DNA from: Comamonas thiooxydans
GTDB taxonomy: Bacteria; Pseudomonadota; Gammaproteobacteria; Burkholderiales; Burkholderiaceae_C
NCBI RefSeq assembly: GCF_002157685.2
Contig: NZ_AP026738.1
Span: 3,100,001-3,164,000, forward strand
Direction: 5' to 3'
DNA length: 64,000 nt
Made by a program: the position numbers and the translations under genes. Positions 26,417 to 35,962 of this stretch are shown here, one piece after another (position 1 is the first letter of the stretch; the number at the start of each line of letters is the position of its first letter). The notes below the pieces were generated by a model. That model saw only the letters and a list, made by a program, of their open reading frames with translations, was not told where the DNA came from and made no database searches.

Positions 26417-26958
26417 TCTTTTTCCTCGGGCAGCAACAGATAGCCACGATAGCTGGCCACTACACCAATGAGGGGTACGGCCGCTTCGACATGAAATTGC
26501 ATATGCTCGCCGGCTCCGGTTTCTTCGGCCACGATGCGCGGTGCCAGCCAGCCCGGGCATGGGAAGCCCAGAAAATACAGACGCCGCAGTCGCATGAGAA
26601 GCCGTCCATCCACCGCCTGCAAGGCAAAGCACAGTCGCGCCAGGCCAAGGCGCTCGGTCAGGTGGCCATTGTTCAACTGCATGGTTGAGCGCATGAGCTG
26701 CGAGGGGAAGATGCGAATCCAGGTTTCCACCTCGGGACTGGCCTGCAGTTCGAAATGAATCGTCCCCTCGCTGGCGGTGCGTGGCGTGCCCAGAGCCAGC
26801 GCCAACAGCTTGGCCGCCAGAGTCCGGGGGGCGCCGGTCTGTACCCTGCCCTGAAGCTCATGCTCACCCTGCAGGCCGTGAAAGCGCTGCAGGGCGACAT
26901 CGAGCTTGCAGAACTCATCGCCCATGGCCTGCTGAAACAAAGAGGCACTCCGCATCAT
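26413..26958 (-). CDS. DUF4166 domain protein
   Basis: Protein of 181 residues starting MMRSASLFQQAMGDEF. The segments QRFHGLQGEHELQGRV and MQFHVEAAVPLIGVVASYRG are characteristic of DUF4166. The ATG at 26958 overlaps the upstream stop by one base (TGATG), which fixes the start over a longer open frame. Genes of this family usually lie beside a saccharopine-dehydrogenase-like gene and a DCC oxidoreductase gene, as here. The biochemical role is unknown. Confidence 0.8.
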   Translation of the reverse strand: MMRSASLFQQAMGDEFCKLDVALQRFHGLQGEHELQGRVQTGAPRTLAAKLLALALGTPRTASEGTIHFELQASPEVETWIRIFPSQLMRSTMQLNNGHLTERLGLARLCFALQAVDGRLLMRLRRLYFLGFPCPGWLAPRIVAEETGAGEHMQFHVEAAVPLIGVVASYRGYLLLPEEKE

Positions 26959-28070
26959 CAAGCAAGCTCCCGCATCTGAATATCCAGTCCCTGCGCTTCG
27001 TCCGCAAAGTCCTGCAGCGTCAGCAGCCCCACGCAAGGCCTAGCGCCTGGCTCCAGCGGTGCACCCGCAGCCAGCTTGCGTACCAGCGCACTGGCAGCCA
27101 GCGTGGGAACATAAGGCCCGTCGCCCGAGCCCGCCATAAGCACCCAGCGGCGCTGGTAGGCTTGCCCCTTTGCATCCAGGCCACTGACCGTGACATGCAT
27201 GGCTCCTGCATCGCTGCCCCAGTTCCTGAACCAGTCCGCCATGTGCTTGAGCCTGCGCGCATGTGCAGACCAGTCCTGCACCAGCCCTCTGTGAGCCAGC
27301 CAGGCCATGGCATTCATCCCGCGCTGCAAAAACGACAACTCAAGCCCAGCACCGAATCTGATGGAAGGACTGCCTTCATAGCGAAGCGGTAGCAGTGCGA
27401 GATCCGGTACATCGCAGGCCGACAGCAGCCGCCGTCCAACAGGTGCCGGATAGTCATGCCGATAGCTGCGCAGCCAGCCAATCACGGCTTGCTGCCGGGA
27501 GCCAGGCAGCGGCTTGCCACAATAGCTGAGGATGGCAGCGACGGTGGACAGGCCTCTATCCGTACGATTGCCCGGGCTGATGCCTATGTCGATACGGCTG
27601 ACGCGAGCCATGGCCGAAGCTAGCGCATCCACGACCGCCGAGGACAGCGCAGGCACCGAGCTGGCACCGCTGAGCAACAGCACGCCCGCAGCTTTGGCCT
27701 GCGGGTCGAGCACATCGATGCCGCCGACAAAGTCACGCCCATCGGCCAGATCCACATAGTGGACGCCGGCGTGGGTACAGGCTCGGGCCACGCGGTAGTC
27801 CTGCCCCTGAAACGGGCCCGAGGTGTGAATGAGCGCATCCACCTCCAGCGTCTTGAGCCTGTCCTCCAGACCGGGCACCATCACGTCCAGCACCGCGTGG
27901 CTCAGGCTTGAGCAAGCGCCCGGAGCCAGACTTCCAACCAGCGCCTGCGCCGCAGAGGCCGAGCGCCCTGCCACCACGATGTGCAAACCGCTTTGCCTGG
28001 CCAGCCTGGCAACCAGCCGGCTGCCGAAGAAGCCGTAAGCACCGACGACCATGACCTTGAATTCACGCAT
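26958..28070 (-). CDS. Saccharopine dehydrogenase-like NAD(P)-binding protein
   Basis: Protein of 370 residues with an N-terminal Rossmann fold (VMVVGAYGFFGSRLVARLA, about 5-23), the GRSASAAQAL strand-helix and TSGPFQGQDY typical of the saccharopine dehydrogenase superfamily. The C-terminal part is family-like but not close to LYS9 enzymes, so true saccharopine metabolism is unlikely. It is first in the operon with the DUF4166 and DCC genes. The substrate is unknown. Confidence 0.85.
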   Translation of the reverse strand: MREFKVMVVGAYGFFGSRLVARLARQSGLHIVVAGRSASAAQALVGSLAPGACSSLSHAVLDVMVPGLEDRLKTLEVDALIHTSGPFQGQDYRVARACTHAGVHYVDLADGRDFVGGIDVLDPQAKAAGVLLLSGASSVPALSSAVVDALASAMARVSRIDIGISPGNRTDRGLSTVAAILSYCGKPLPGSRQQAVIGWLRSYRHDYPAPVGRRLLSACDVPDLALLPLRYEGSPSIRFGAGLELSFLQRGMNAMAWLAHRGLVQDWSAHARRLKHMADWFRNWGSDAGAMHVTVSGLDAKGQAYQRRWVLMAGSGDGPYVPTLAASALVRKLAAGAPLEPGARPCVGLLTLQDFADEAQGLDIQMRELA

Positions 28071-28164
28071 GCCGCAGTGTAGCGGGACGCGGGTTTCGCT
28101 CTGGAGCGCAAGCCCGGCAGCGGCGAGCCTGCTCAGCCGCGTTCATGGCTCGGTCACAGCAGGG

Positions 28165-29487
28165 TCAAAGCCCGTACTTGCGAATCTTGTCGTGCAGCGT
28201 TGTCTTGGGGGTGTGCAGCGCCTGTGCCGTGCGCGTCAGGCTACCTTCGTTGTTGCGCAAGGCTTCGGAAATCAGGGAACGCTCTATGGACTCCATGGTT
28301 GCCGCCAACGAAGCCGCTGCCTCGGGCGCCGTACCGGGTGGGGACAGGCCGGCATCCAGCCCCAGCGTGATGCGCTCGGCCGTGTTGCGTAGCTCGCGCA
28401 CATTGCCTGGCCAGTCGTGGGCAAGCAGCGCCTGCAGACGCTGCGGCGTCAGCTCTGCCACGGGCCGCTGGTGGCGGGCGGCGGCCTGCAACGCGAAATG
28501 CTCGAACAGCAGTGCAACATCCTCGCGGCGCTCGCGCAGCGGGGGCAGGTTCACGGCGACCACATTGAGACGATAGTAGAGATCGGAGCGAAACAGGCCC
28601 TGACGGCTGAGTTCCAGCAAATCGACCTTGGTTGCAGCAATCACACGGCAGTCGACGGCAATGAGCGTGTTCGAGCCCAGACGCTCCAGCACTCTTTCCT
28701 GCAGCACGCGCAGCAGCTTGGCCTGCATGGGCAGGGGCATGCTTTCGATCTCGTCGAGAAACAAGGTGCCGCCGCTGGCATGTTCGATCTTGCCGATGCG
28801 CTTCTTGCCCGCGCCGGTAAAGGCCCCGGCCTCGCTGCCGAACATTTCGCTGTCAAACAGCGTCTCCGGCAGGCCGCCGCAGTTGATGGCGACAAAATTG
28901 CCGCTCTTGCGCCGGCTGGATTCATGCAGGCTGCGCGCGACTCTTTCCTTGCCGGTGCCCGTTTCCCCCCAGATCAGCACATCAGCCTCGCTGGCCGCCA
29001 GGCTTTGCAATGTGCTGCGCAGCTGCTGCATGGGCAGCGAGCGCCCCAGCAACTGGTGCTGCAACACATCCCGACTTTGTAGCTGCTGGCGCAGGCTGCG
29101 CACCTCCAGCACCAGGCGACGGCGCTCCAGCGCACGGCGCACGGCTTCCACAAGGCGCTCGGGCGCAAACGGCTTTTCCAGAAAATCGGCCGCACCATCC
29201 TTCATGGCCTGCACGGCCATGGAGATATCGCCATGCCCGGTAATGAGAATCACGGGCAGTTCGGCGTCCAGCACGCGGACGGCGGCCAGCAGCCCAAGGC
29301 CGCTCATCTGCGGCAAGCGGATGTCGCTGACCACGATGCCGGCAAAATCCGGGGACAGGTGCTTTTGCGCCTGCTCGGCACTGCTCACGCAGATGCAGTC
29401 CAGACCTTCGAGGCGCATGGTCTGCTCGCAGGCCATGGCGACATCGGCATCGTCTTCAACGATCAGGACTTTGAGGGAAGGGTTCAT
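28165..29487 (-). CDS. dctD: Sigma-54 dependent response regulator DctD
   Basis: NtrC-family activator of 440 residues. The receiver (about 1-120) has the acceptor Asp in VVSDIRLPQM and Lys in FLEKPFAPE. The AAA+ domain (about 145-370) has Walker A GETGTGKE, the sigma-54 contact loop GAFTGA and Walker B LFLDEIESMP. The C-terminal Fis-type helix-turn-helix reads TRTAQALHTPKTTLHDKI. It follows dctB by 13 bases. It should activate dctA in response to C4-dicarboxylates sensed by DctB, consistent with a sigma-54-like promoter upstream of dctA. Confidence 0.93.
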   Translation of the reverse strand: MNPSLKVLIVEDDADVAMACEQTMRLEGLDCICVSSAEQAQKHLSPDFAGIVVSDIRLPQMSGLGLLAAVRVLDAELPVILITGHGDISMAVQAMKDGAADFLEKPFAPERLVEAVRRALERRRLVLEVRSLRQQLQSRDVLQHQLLGRSLPMQQLRSTLQSLAASEADVLIWGETGTGKERVARSLHESSRRKSGNFVAINCGGLPETLFDSEMFGSEAGAFTGAGKKRIGKIEHASGGTLFLDEIESMPLPMQAKLLRVLQERVLERLGSNTLIAVDCRVIAATKVDLLELSRQGLFRSDLYYRLNVVAVNLPPLRERREDVALLFEHFALQAAARHQRPVAELTPQRLQALLAHDWPGNVRELRNTAERITLGLDAGLSPPGTAPEAAASLAATMESIERSLISEALRNNEGSLTRTAQALHTPKTTLHDKIRKYGL

Positions 29488-29500
29488 GGGCTGCAGGCAA

Positions 29501-31381
29501 TCAGGACAGCGGCCGAGTATCCACCAAGGGCAGGCTCAGCGTGAAGATGGCCCCGCCTTCCGGATGGTTGCCGCCCGTCAGGCTGCCGCCTGCGGCCTGG
29601 GCGATCTCGGCCGACAAAGGTAGGCCCAGACCCAGGCCCAGTCCCTCGGGCTTGGTCGTGAAAAAAGGCTCAAACAGTCGCGCTTGCGCCTGATCGCTGA
29701 GTCCCGGACCATGGTCGCGCACCGTGATCTGCGCCCAGGCACCGGAACGGTTGCAGGCAATTTCCACGCACCGCGTGTTGCCGCCCTGCACAGCGTCCAG
29801 CGCGTTGCTCAACAGATTGATCAACACCTGCTGTACGCGATTGGCATCGCACCAGGCGCTCAACTCAAGATCCGAGGGCTGTCGCACGACCATGACGCCG
29901 CTTTGGGCAATACGCGGCTCCATGAGGGACAGAGCGCCATCGACCACCTTGGCCAGTTCAACCGGCTCGGGCTGGCCGGCGGACTTGCGGGCAAAGTTGC
30001 GCAACTGCCCGGTAATACGCCCCATACGCTCGGTCAGCTCGGCCATGCGCTGCAGATTGCTTTGCACCATCTCGCTCTGACCGCGTTCCAGAAAGCGCTG
30101 ACTGTTGCCGGCCAGCGCCCGCAAGGCCGCCAGGGGCTGATTCAACTCATGGGCCACTTCCGTGGAAAGCTGACCGATGACGGCTAGTTTGCCTGCCTGT
30201 ACCAACTCGTCCTGCGCCGCGCGCAGCGTGGTCTCGGCCTGCATGCGCTCCATCACCTCCTGCTGCAGCGCCACATTGGCACTCTGCAGATCGGCCGTGC
30301 GCTGCTGCACCTTGTTTTCCAGCACCTCGTTGGCTTGTTTCAGCGCCTGCTGGGCCGCCAGTTGCTCACGCACATGTCTGCGCCGCTGATACAGCAAAGC
30401 TCCCAGCAAAAGCATCAACGCAATCAACGCCCCCGTCACCCAGGCGCGACTGGCCGCCAACTGCAATGCAACGCTCAAGGGGGAAAGCACGGTAATCTGC
30501 CAGGGTGTGCCGGCCATAGGTCTGGACTGGGCCAGAAAGCGGCCAGCGCTCTGGTCTGCCGCAGCGTCCTTGACATCGGGAATGCTCACCTGCCTGACGC
30601 CCGTGACACTGCCACTGCTCATGCCACGCCACCCCAGAGGCCGCAGGCTCAGGCGGTTGTATTTCTGCGAAGCTTCCAGCTCGGCACGTCTTGCCTCATC
30701 CAACGGCAGCAAGGTGGCAAAGCGCCAGGCAGGCATGTTGCTGAGAATGACCACGGTATTTTCATCGCTGACCAGTACCGGAGACTCCGCACTGGCCCAG
30801 GATTGCTCGAGCTGCGCCAGCCCGACCTTGACCACCACCACGCCATGCATCTCGCCCTGCCCCAAGGTAGTGGTCAGGTAATAGCCGGGCTCGCCGCGAG
30901 TGGTGCCCACGCCGAAGTAGCGCCCGCGCCCTTCTCGCAATGCCTGCTGGACATAGGGCCTGAAACCGAGACTCTCGCCCACAAAACTGTCGGCGCGGCG
31001 CCAATTGCTGGCAGCCAGCACATGACCGTCGTGATCGAGCATGTAGACGCTGAGGGTGCCCGCACGACGGCTCAGCTCCTCCAGATAGAGATTGGCGCGA
31101 GACTGCAGTCTTTCGTCGCCCGGCGATTGCAGCAGCGACAGGATCTCGGGCTGCAAGGCCACGACATCGGGCAGAAAGGCAAATTTCTCGATCTCGCGCC
31201 GCAGGCTGGCAGCATAGAGATCGAGGCGGTTGTTGCCGGCAGCCACGACGGTCTCGAGACCGATCTTGACGAAGCCCTGATAGCCCAGCCAGCCGCCCAG
31301 GCTGCTTGCAGCCAGCCAGAGCAGGATCAGCAAAACAGCACGCAGGCGCGGGGGCAGGAAAGCTAACATGGTGCGAACCAT
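29501..31381 (-). CDS. dctB: C4-dicarboxylate sensor histidine kinase DctB
   Basis: Protein of 626 residues from ATG 31381 (a later ATG at 31369 is equally possible; the longer frame upstream is not coding-like). TM1 (LRAVLLILLWLAASSLGGWL) and TM2 (VTGALIALMLLLGALLY) enclose a periplasmic PAS-type sensor of about 260 residues. A coiled coil follows, then the H-box EVAHELNQPLAALRAL, N-box INLLSNALDAV and G boxes RDHGPGLSD and GLGLGLPL. It partners with DctD directly downstream. Confidence 0.92.
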   Translation of the reverse strand: MVRTMLAFLPPRLRAVLLILLWLAASSLGGWLGYQGFVKIGLETVVAAGNNRLDLYAASLRREIEKFAFLPDVVALQPEILSLLQSPGDERLQSRANLYLEELSRRAGTLSVYMLDHDGHVLAASNWRRADSFVGESLGFRPYVQQALREGRGRYFGVGTTRGEPGYYLTTTLGQGEMHGVVVVKVGLAQLEQSWASAESPVLVSDENTVVILSNMPAWRFATLLPLDEARRAELEASQKYNRLSLRPLGWRGMSSGSVTGVRQVSIPDVKDAAADQSAGRFLAQSRPMAGTPWQITVLSPLSVALQLAASRAWVTGALIALMLLLGALLYQRRRHVREQLAAQQALKQANEVLENKVQQRTADLQSANVALQQEVMERMQAETTLRAAQDELVQAGKLAVIGQLSTEVAHELNQPLAALRALAGNSQRFLERGQSEMVQSNLQRMAELTERMGRITGQLRNFARKSAGQPEPVELAKVVDGALSLMEPRIAQSGVMVVRQPSDLELSAWCDANRVQQVLINLLSNALDAVQGGNTRCVEIACNRSGAWAQITVRDHGPGLSDQAQARLFEPFFTTKPEGLGLGLGLPLSAEIAQAAGGSLTGGNHPEGGAIFTLSLPLVDTRPLS

Positions 31382-31431
31382 GGTAGCAGCGCCCGGCACC
31401 GCAGGGGACAGGAATCCGGGCAACGGGAAGA

Positions 31432-32727
31432 TCAGGCTCGAACGCGAATGGGCTCGGGCATCAGCTGTGGCTCGACAGCCAGATCTGCGCACGACTCCGG
31501 CTCTTCGTTGCCTTCCCATTTGGCAACCACGGCCGTGGCAATGGCGTTACCCAGCACATTGGTCAATGTACGGCCCATGTCCAGGAAGTGGTCGATGCCC
31601 AGAATCAGCAGGATGCCCGCTTCCGGCAAACCGAACATGGGCAGCACGGCGGCCACCACCACCAGCGAGGCACGAGGCACGCCGGCAATGCCCTTGCTGG
31701 AGATCATCAGCACCAGCAGCATGGTCAGCTGAGCAGTCAATGTCATCTCGATGCCGTAGGCCTGAGAGATGAAGATGGCCAGGAAGGTGGTGTAGATCAT
31801 GGAGCCATCGAGGTTGAACGAGTAACCCAGAGGCAGCACAAAGCCTGTGATACGCGGCTTGATGCCGAATTTTTCCAGCTGCTCCATGAGCTTGGGCAGC
31901 GTGGATTCGCTGCTGGCCGTGAAAAAGCCCACCAGTACCGGACCGCGAATCAGCGACAGAAGGCGGAAGACATCCTTGCCCAGCACCAGATAGCCGGCGC
32001 CGATGAGCAGCACCCACAGCGCGGCCAGCGCAATATAGAAGCCCAACAGGAACTTGCCGAACACCAGCAGCATGCCCAAGCCATGGGTGGCAATGGTGCC
32101 GGCGACAGAGCCGAACACGCCCACGGGTGCAAAGCGCATCACATATTCGGTCACGCGCAGCATTACATGCGAGGTCTCTTCCATCAGATCAACCAGCATG
32201 TGCTTTTTCTGATGGTTCAGGTAGCCCAGAGCGATACCGAAGAACAGCGCAAACACAAGGATCTGCAACACCTCATTGGTGGCCATGGCCTCGAAGATGT
32301 TCTTGGGGAAGACATGGGTGATGAAATCCTTGAAATTCAGCGCACCGGTCTTCAGACCCAGGCTCTCGGCATTGGTGGGAAGCTCCACCGTCAGGCCATG
32401 GCCGGGCTGCAACACATTGGCAAAAACCAGCCCCAGAAACAGCGAGCAGAACGATGCCGCGATAAACCAGCCCAGCGCACGACCACCCACTCGGCCCACA
32501 GAGCCGGCATCGCCCATATTGGCCAGCCCCGCCACCAGCGTGGCAAACACCAGGGGCGCGATGATCATCTTGATCATGCGCAGAAATACGTCGGTGAGAA
32601 TGCCGAAATAGCCGGCAATGTCTTTGGCTGTCTCCGGTGTCGCGGCGTTGGCGTGGACGAGATAGCCCACAACCACACCCAGAACCATGGCCAGCAGAAC
32701 CATGATGGTCAGGCGGTTGGATTTCAT
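31432..32727 (-). CDS. dctA: C4-dicarboxylate:cation symporter DctA
   Basis: DAACS-family transporter of 431 residues, the usual DctA length when started at MKSNRLTIMV (32727). Landmarks are the first helix MVLLAMVLGVVVGYLV, the serine-rich motif FFTASSESTLPK, the NLDGSMIYTTF motif and the GVPRASLVV segment. It takes up succinate, fumarate, malate and similar acids. The longer frame upstream lacks coding character. It heads the dctA-dctB-dctD set, and a candidate -24/-12 promoter lies about 180 bases upstream. Confidence 0.93.
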   Translation of the reverse strand: MKSNRLTIMVLLAMVLGVVVGYLVHANAATPETAKDIAGYFGILTDVFLRMIKMIIAPLVFATLVAGLANMGDAGSVGRVGGRALGWFIAASFCSLFLGLVFANVLQPGHGLTVELPTNAESLGLKTGALNFKDFITHVFPKNIFEAMATNEVLQILVFALFFGIALGYLNHQKKHMLVDLMEETSHVMLRVTEYVMRFAPVGVFGSVAGTIATHGLGMLLVFGKFLLGFYIALAALWVLLIGAGYLVLGKDVFRLLSLIRGPVLVGFFTASSESTLPKLMEQLEKFGIKPRITGFVLPLGYSFNLDGSMIYTTFLAIFISQAYGIEMTLTAQLTMLLVLMISSKGIAGVPRASLVVVAAVLPMFGLPEAGILLILGIDHFLDMGRTLTNVLGNAIATAVVAKWEGNEEPESCADLAVEPQLMPEPIRVRA

Positions 32728-32905
32728 TTCTTGGAATCTTGGTATGCGTTGTTTGAGCCGCTGCCTGACTCTAGGCCATGCAGGCACCGGGTTCTGGCAG
32801 CGACAACAAACCGAGACGGACCGCCGACGCAACCGAGGTTTCGTCAGCAAGGTCCAGCCCCAGTCTCACTTGGTCAGCCGCAGTGAAGCGGCGTGCCGTC
32901 CTTTA

Positions 32906-32921
32906 AGCACATACCGTGCCA
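32906..32921 (-). promoter_or_regulatory. Candidate sigma-54 (-24/-12) promoter of dctA
   Basis: On the minus strand the sequence reads TGGCACGGTATGTGCT. The GG and GC dinucleotides are 12 bases apart, as required. The -24 half TGGCAC matches fully; the -12 half reads GTGCT instead of TTGCA. This gives a leader of about 170 bases before dctA. DctD, encoded downstream, is a sigma-54 activator. Confidence 0.55.
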
Positions 32922-33036
32922 GTCAAAAAATCACGTCCAAGTCTTTGATTTGCTTATATTCAAAATACTTTTCCGCATAACCACAATCGGATTTCCGGAC
33001 GCCATCCGGATTGATGTACGGAATTCCGAACATGAC

Positions 33037-33459
33037 TCAGGCAGTTACTGCTGAACGTATCCAGTCCGGCAGCGCAGCGGCTTTCTGCCGGGGAAAATCC
33101 ACCCAGATCACGGTGCCTCCGCCGGCTGCACAAATGACTCCCGGCTGTGCCACACGCTCCATGGTGGCCCAGGTCTCAAAGGTGGTGCGCGCGGGATCGC
33201 TGACAAACATCTTGAGCAGCACCTCGTCCGGATACGCAAGCTGCTGATAGAAATTGCAGAAGGCGTTGACGATGACCGGCCCTTGCCCCGCAGGGTCCGG
33301 ATTCAGGCCCATGCCATGCATCCAGTCGATACGGGCAGTTTCCAGGTAGCGAAAGTACTGGGCGTTGTTGACATGCCCCATGGCATCCATATCGCCCCAG
33401 CGTATGGGAAAGCGCGTTTCATAGACCTGCTTCTTCAGCTCGGGCAGCTCGATTTTCAT
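33037..33459 (-). CDS. Acyl-CoA thioesterase, 4-hydroxybenzoyl-CoA thioesterase family
   Basis: Hot-dog fold protein of 140 residues. The catalytic region reads IRWGDMDAMGHVNNAQYFRYLE, with the Asp of DMDAMGH as in 4HBT/YbgC enzymes. It is single-domain and cytoplasmic. The natural acyl-CoA substrate cannot be told from sequence. It lies divergent from the ETF-QO gene and 310 bases from dctA. Confidence 0.88.
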   Translation of the reverse strand: MKIELPELKKQVYETRFPIRWGDMDAMGHVNNAQYFRYLETARIDWMHGMGLNPDPAGQGPVIVNAFCNFYQQLAYPDEVLLKMFVSDPARTTFETWATMERVAQPGVICAAGGGTVIWVDFPRQKAAALPDWIRSAVTA

Positions 33460-33716
33460 GCCGGTATGTCTCCTGATTGAACAAGGTTTGCAACTGCATC
33501 ATCACCTTGTTCTAGTTTCTTTGAGGGATGGCACGCCCTGGGGCGATCACTAGCCTATGGACTTTGCCGCAACACCGATTGATGCGCTGTCGCCAAATCT
33601 GCACGGTCGTGCCGGGCTGTCAGCATAGAATCGCCCGCATCGCGGTTTTTGCAGACGCACCTGCCAAGGCCGCGCACGCCAGTTTTCCCAATCCAATATC
33701 AAGCGAGACTTTCCCG

Positions 33717-35420
33717 ATGACAAACGAAGAGATCCTGGCCCAGTACGGCCCGCGAGAGGCCATGGAATATGACGTGGTGGTGGTGGGCGGTGGCCCCGGT
33801 GGCCTAGCCACTGCCATTCGCCTCAAGCAGCTGGCGGCCGAAAAAGGTCAGGATGTCTCCGTAGTCGTGCTGGAAAAAGGCTCCGAGCCCGGCGCGCACA
33901 CGCTGTCTGGCGCAATCATGGATCCTCGCGCGCTGACCGAGTTGATCCCCGACTGGAAGGAAAAGGGGGCTCCCCTGAACCAGCCGGTGACCGAAGACGC
34001 CATGGTCTTCCTTGGCGAGAAGAGTTCCTTGCGCACGCCCAACTGGCTGCTGCCCAAGTGCTTCCATAACGAAGGCAACTACATTGTTCGCCTGGGCTTT
34101 GTCACCAAATGGCTGGCGGAACAGGCCGAAGCCCTGGGCGTGGAAATCTTCCCTGGCTTCACGGCCGCCGAAGTGCTCTACAACGAAGACGGCTCCGTCA
34201 AGGGCGTAGCCACCGGCAATATGGGCATCAGCAAGGAAGGCGAGCCCACGGGCGACTTCCAACTGGGCATGGAACTGCACGGCAAGTACACCATCTTTGC
34301 CGAGGGTGCGCGCGGCCACCTCGGCAAGCAGATCATCGCCAAGTACTCCCTGGACGCCAACCGCGACCCGCAGACTTACGGTCTGGGCATCAAGGAACTC
34401 TGGGAGATCGACCCCAAGCGTCACAAACCCGGCATGGTGCTGCACACCGCAGGCTGGCCCATGAAGAGCGACACCTACGGCGGAGCCTTCCTCTATCACC
34501 TGGAAGACAATCTGGTCACGCTGGGCTTCATCACCGGTCTGGACTATTCCAACCCCTATCTGTCTCCATTCGAGGAGATGCAGCGCTGGAAGACCCATCC
34601 CAATATCCGCTACTACCTGGAAGGCGACGAAGCCAACGGCATCAAGCCCGCCAAGCGCATCAGCTACGGTGCCCGTGCCATCACGGCTGGCGGCATCTCC
34701 AGCCTGCCCCGCTTTGTCTTCCCCGGCGGCGCGCTGGTGGGCTGCGAAGCCGGCTTCCTCAACGTCAGCCGCATCAAGGGCAGCCATGCCGCGATCAAGA
34801 CCGGCATGCTGGCCGCCGAAGCTGCCTACGCCGCCATCGTCGCCGGTCGCCAGGGCGATGAGTTGACGGCCTATACCTATGCGTTCGAGAACAGCTGGCT
34901 CTATGAGGAGCTGTGGAAGGCGCGCAACTTCAAGGCCTGGTTCAAGAAGGGTCTGACTACGGCCACAGTGATGAACGGCCTGGAGCAGTTCGTGCTGCGC
35001 GGCAACATCCCCTGGACACTGCATCGCAACAAACCCGACCATGCCTATCTGAAGCCTGCAGCCGATTGCGCGCCCATCGAGTACCCCAGGCCCGACGGCA
35101 AGCTGACCTTCGACCGCCTCTCCAGCGTGTTCATCAGCAGCACCAATCATGCAGAGAACCAACCAGCTCACCTGACGCTCAAGGACGCCAGCGTTCCCGT
35201 CGACGTGAACCTGACCAAGTTCGCCGGTCCCGAGCAGCGCTACTGCCCCGCAGGCGTCTACGAATTCGTGGAGGACGAAGTCAATGCCGGCAAGCAGCGC
35301 CTGCAGATCAACGCACAGAACTGCGTGCACTGCAAGACCTGCGACATCAAGGACCCGACACAGAACATCGTCTGGGTGACACCCGAAGGCGGCGGCGGCC
35401 CCAACTACTCAGGTATGTAA
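33717..35420 (+). CDS. Electron transfer flavoprotein-ubiquinone oxidoreductase
   Basis: ETF-QO of 567 residues from ATG 33717; the 63 codons upstream are not coding-like. The FAD-binding GGGPGGLATAIRL motif is at about 24-36. The C-terminal [4Fe-4S] cysteines lie in RYCPAGVYEF and NCVHCKTCDIKD. It passes electrons from ETF (fatty acid and amino acid oxidation) to ubiquinone at the inner membrane. It ends GGGGPNYSGM, as in the family. A strong terminator follows. Confidence 0.95.
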   Translation: MTNEEILAQYGPREAMEYDVVVVGGGPGGLATAIRLKQLAAEKGQDVSVVVLEKGSEPGAHTLSGAIMDPRALTELIPDWKEKGAPLNQPVTEDAMVFLGEKSSLRTPNWLLPKCFHNEGNYIVRLGFVTKWLAEQAEALGVEIFPGFTAAEVLYNEDGSVKGVATGNMGISKEGEPTGDFQLGMELHGKYTIFAEGARGHLGKQIIAKYSLDANRDPQTYGLGIKELWEIDPKRHKPGMVLHTAGWPMKSDTYGGAFLYHLEDNLVTLGFITGLDYSNPYLSPFEEMQRWKTHPNIRYYLEGDEANGIKPAKRISYGARAITAGGISSLPRFVFPGGALVGCEAGFLNVSRIKGSHAAIKTGMLAAEAAYAAIVAGRQGDELTAYTYAFENSWLYEELWKARNFKAWFKKGLTTATVMNGLEQFVLRGNIPWTLHRNKPDHAYLKPAADCAPIEYPRPDGKLTFDRLSSVFISSTNHAENQPAHLTLKDASVPVDVNLTKFAGPEQRYCPAGVYEFVEDEVNAGKQRLQINAQNCVHCKTCDIKDPTQNIVWVTPEGGGGPNYSGM

Positions 35421-35471
35421 TCCGTCCACGATTGCATTCGGCGGCGGCAACTGCTCCGGATGCTGCGCCAC

Positions 35472-35504
35472 AAAGCCTGCGCCAGCCACTGCTGCGCAGG
35501 CTTT
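35472..35504 (+). terminator. Rho-independent terminator after ETF-QO
   Basis: Arms AAGCCTGCGC and GCGCAGGCTT form a perfect 10-base stem around an 11-base loop, followed by Ts. Confidence 0.85.
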
Positions 35505-35510
35505 TTTCAT

Positions 35511-35962
35511 GGACTGAATGTTTTTAGCAACGCAGGCTGCCAAATGCCCACAAATTTGCAGCATCACAGAAAAAACGCATGCCACCGCAATCGCCGCGAA
35601 TCACTCAATGAAGATCGCTTGCCAGCGCAGAAAGGGCAATTTTCAAAAAACAGGCAATTGCATCAATATGCCTGCTCATATCGCATAAGGCGCAGGAAAA
35701 ATGCGGCGCAAAACCGAAATCGGGCCTCACTCAACGCAATATTGCGCGCCATTGCCCGGCTTCCACACACACTAACTCCTGCCAATTAGCGCTTTGCGCA
35801 GCTTTCATGCCATTTTTTCGCAATCATCGTATAGGGATAAACAAGGTTATCTCAATCGCGAAGACAGCCAGATCGGTGCAGTAGACTTTGCCGCGAGGCG
35901 ACGCGCATCACGCACTGCCGTCTTAATTCACCTGCAACACACAACAAACGCTGGAGATACAC
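35511..35962. other. Long leader region upstream of the ABC importer
   Basis: About 450 bases without a supported gene. It is locally A-rich and less GC-rich than the neighbours and should hold the promoter of the ABC operon. No riboswitch, T-box or trp-type leader peptide was recognised; structure prediction was not possible. Confidence 0.4.

Noticed and set aside
31588..32886. 432-codon Gln/His-rich open frame antisense to dctA
   Set aside because: It arises from the codon bias of dctA; no protein family was seen.
33804..35330. 508-codon open frame antisense to the ETF-QO gene
   Set aside because: It has no motif and biased composition; the plus strand encodes a complete ETF-QO.
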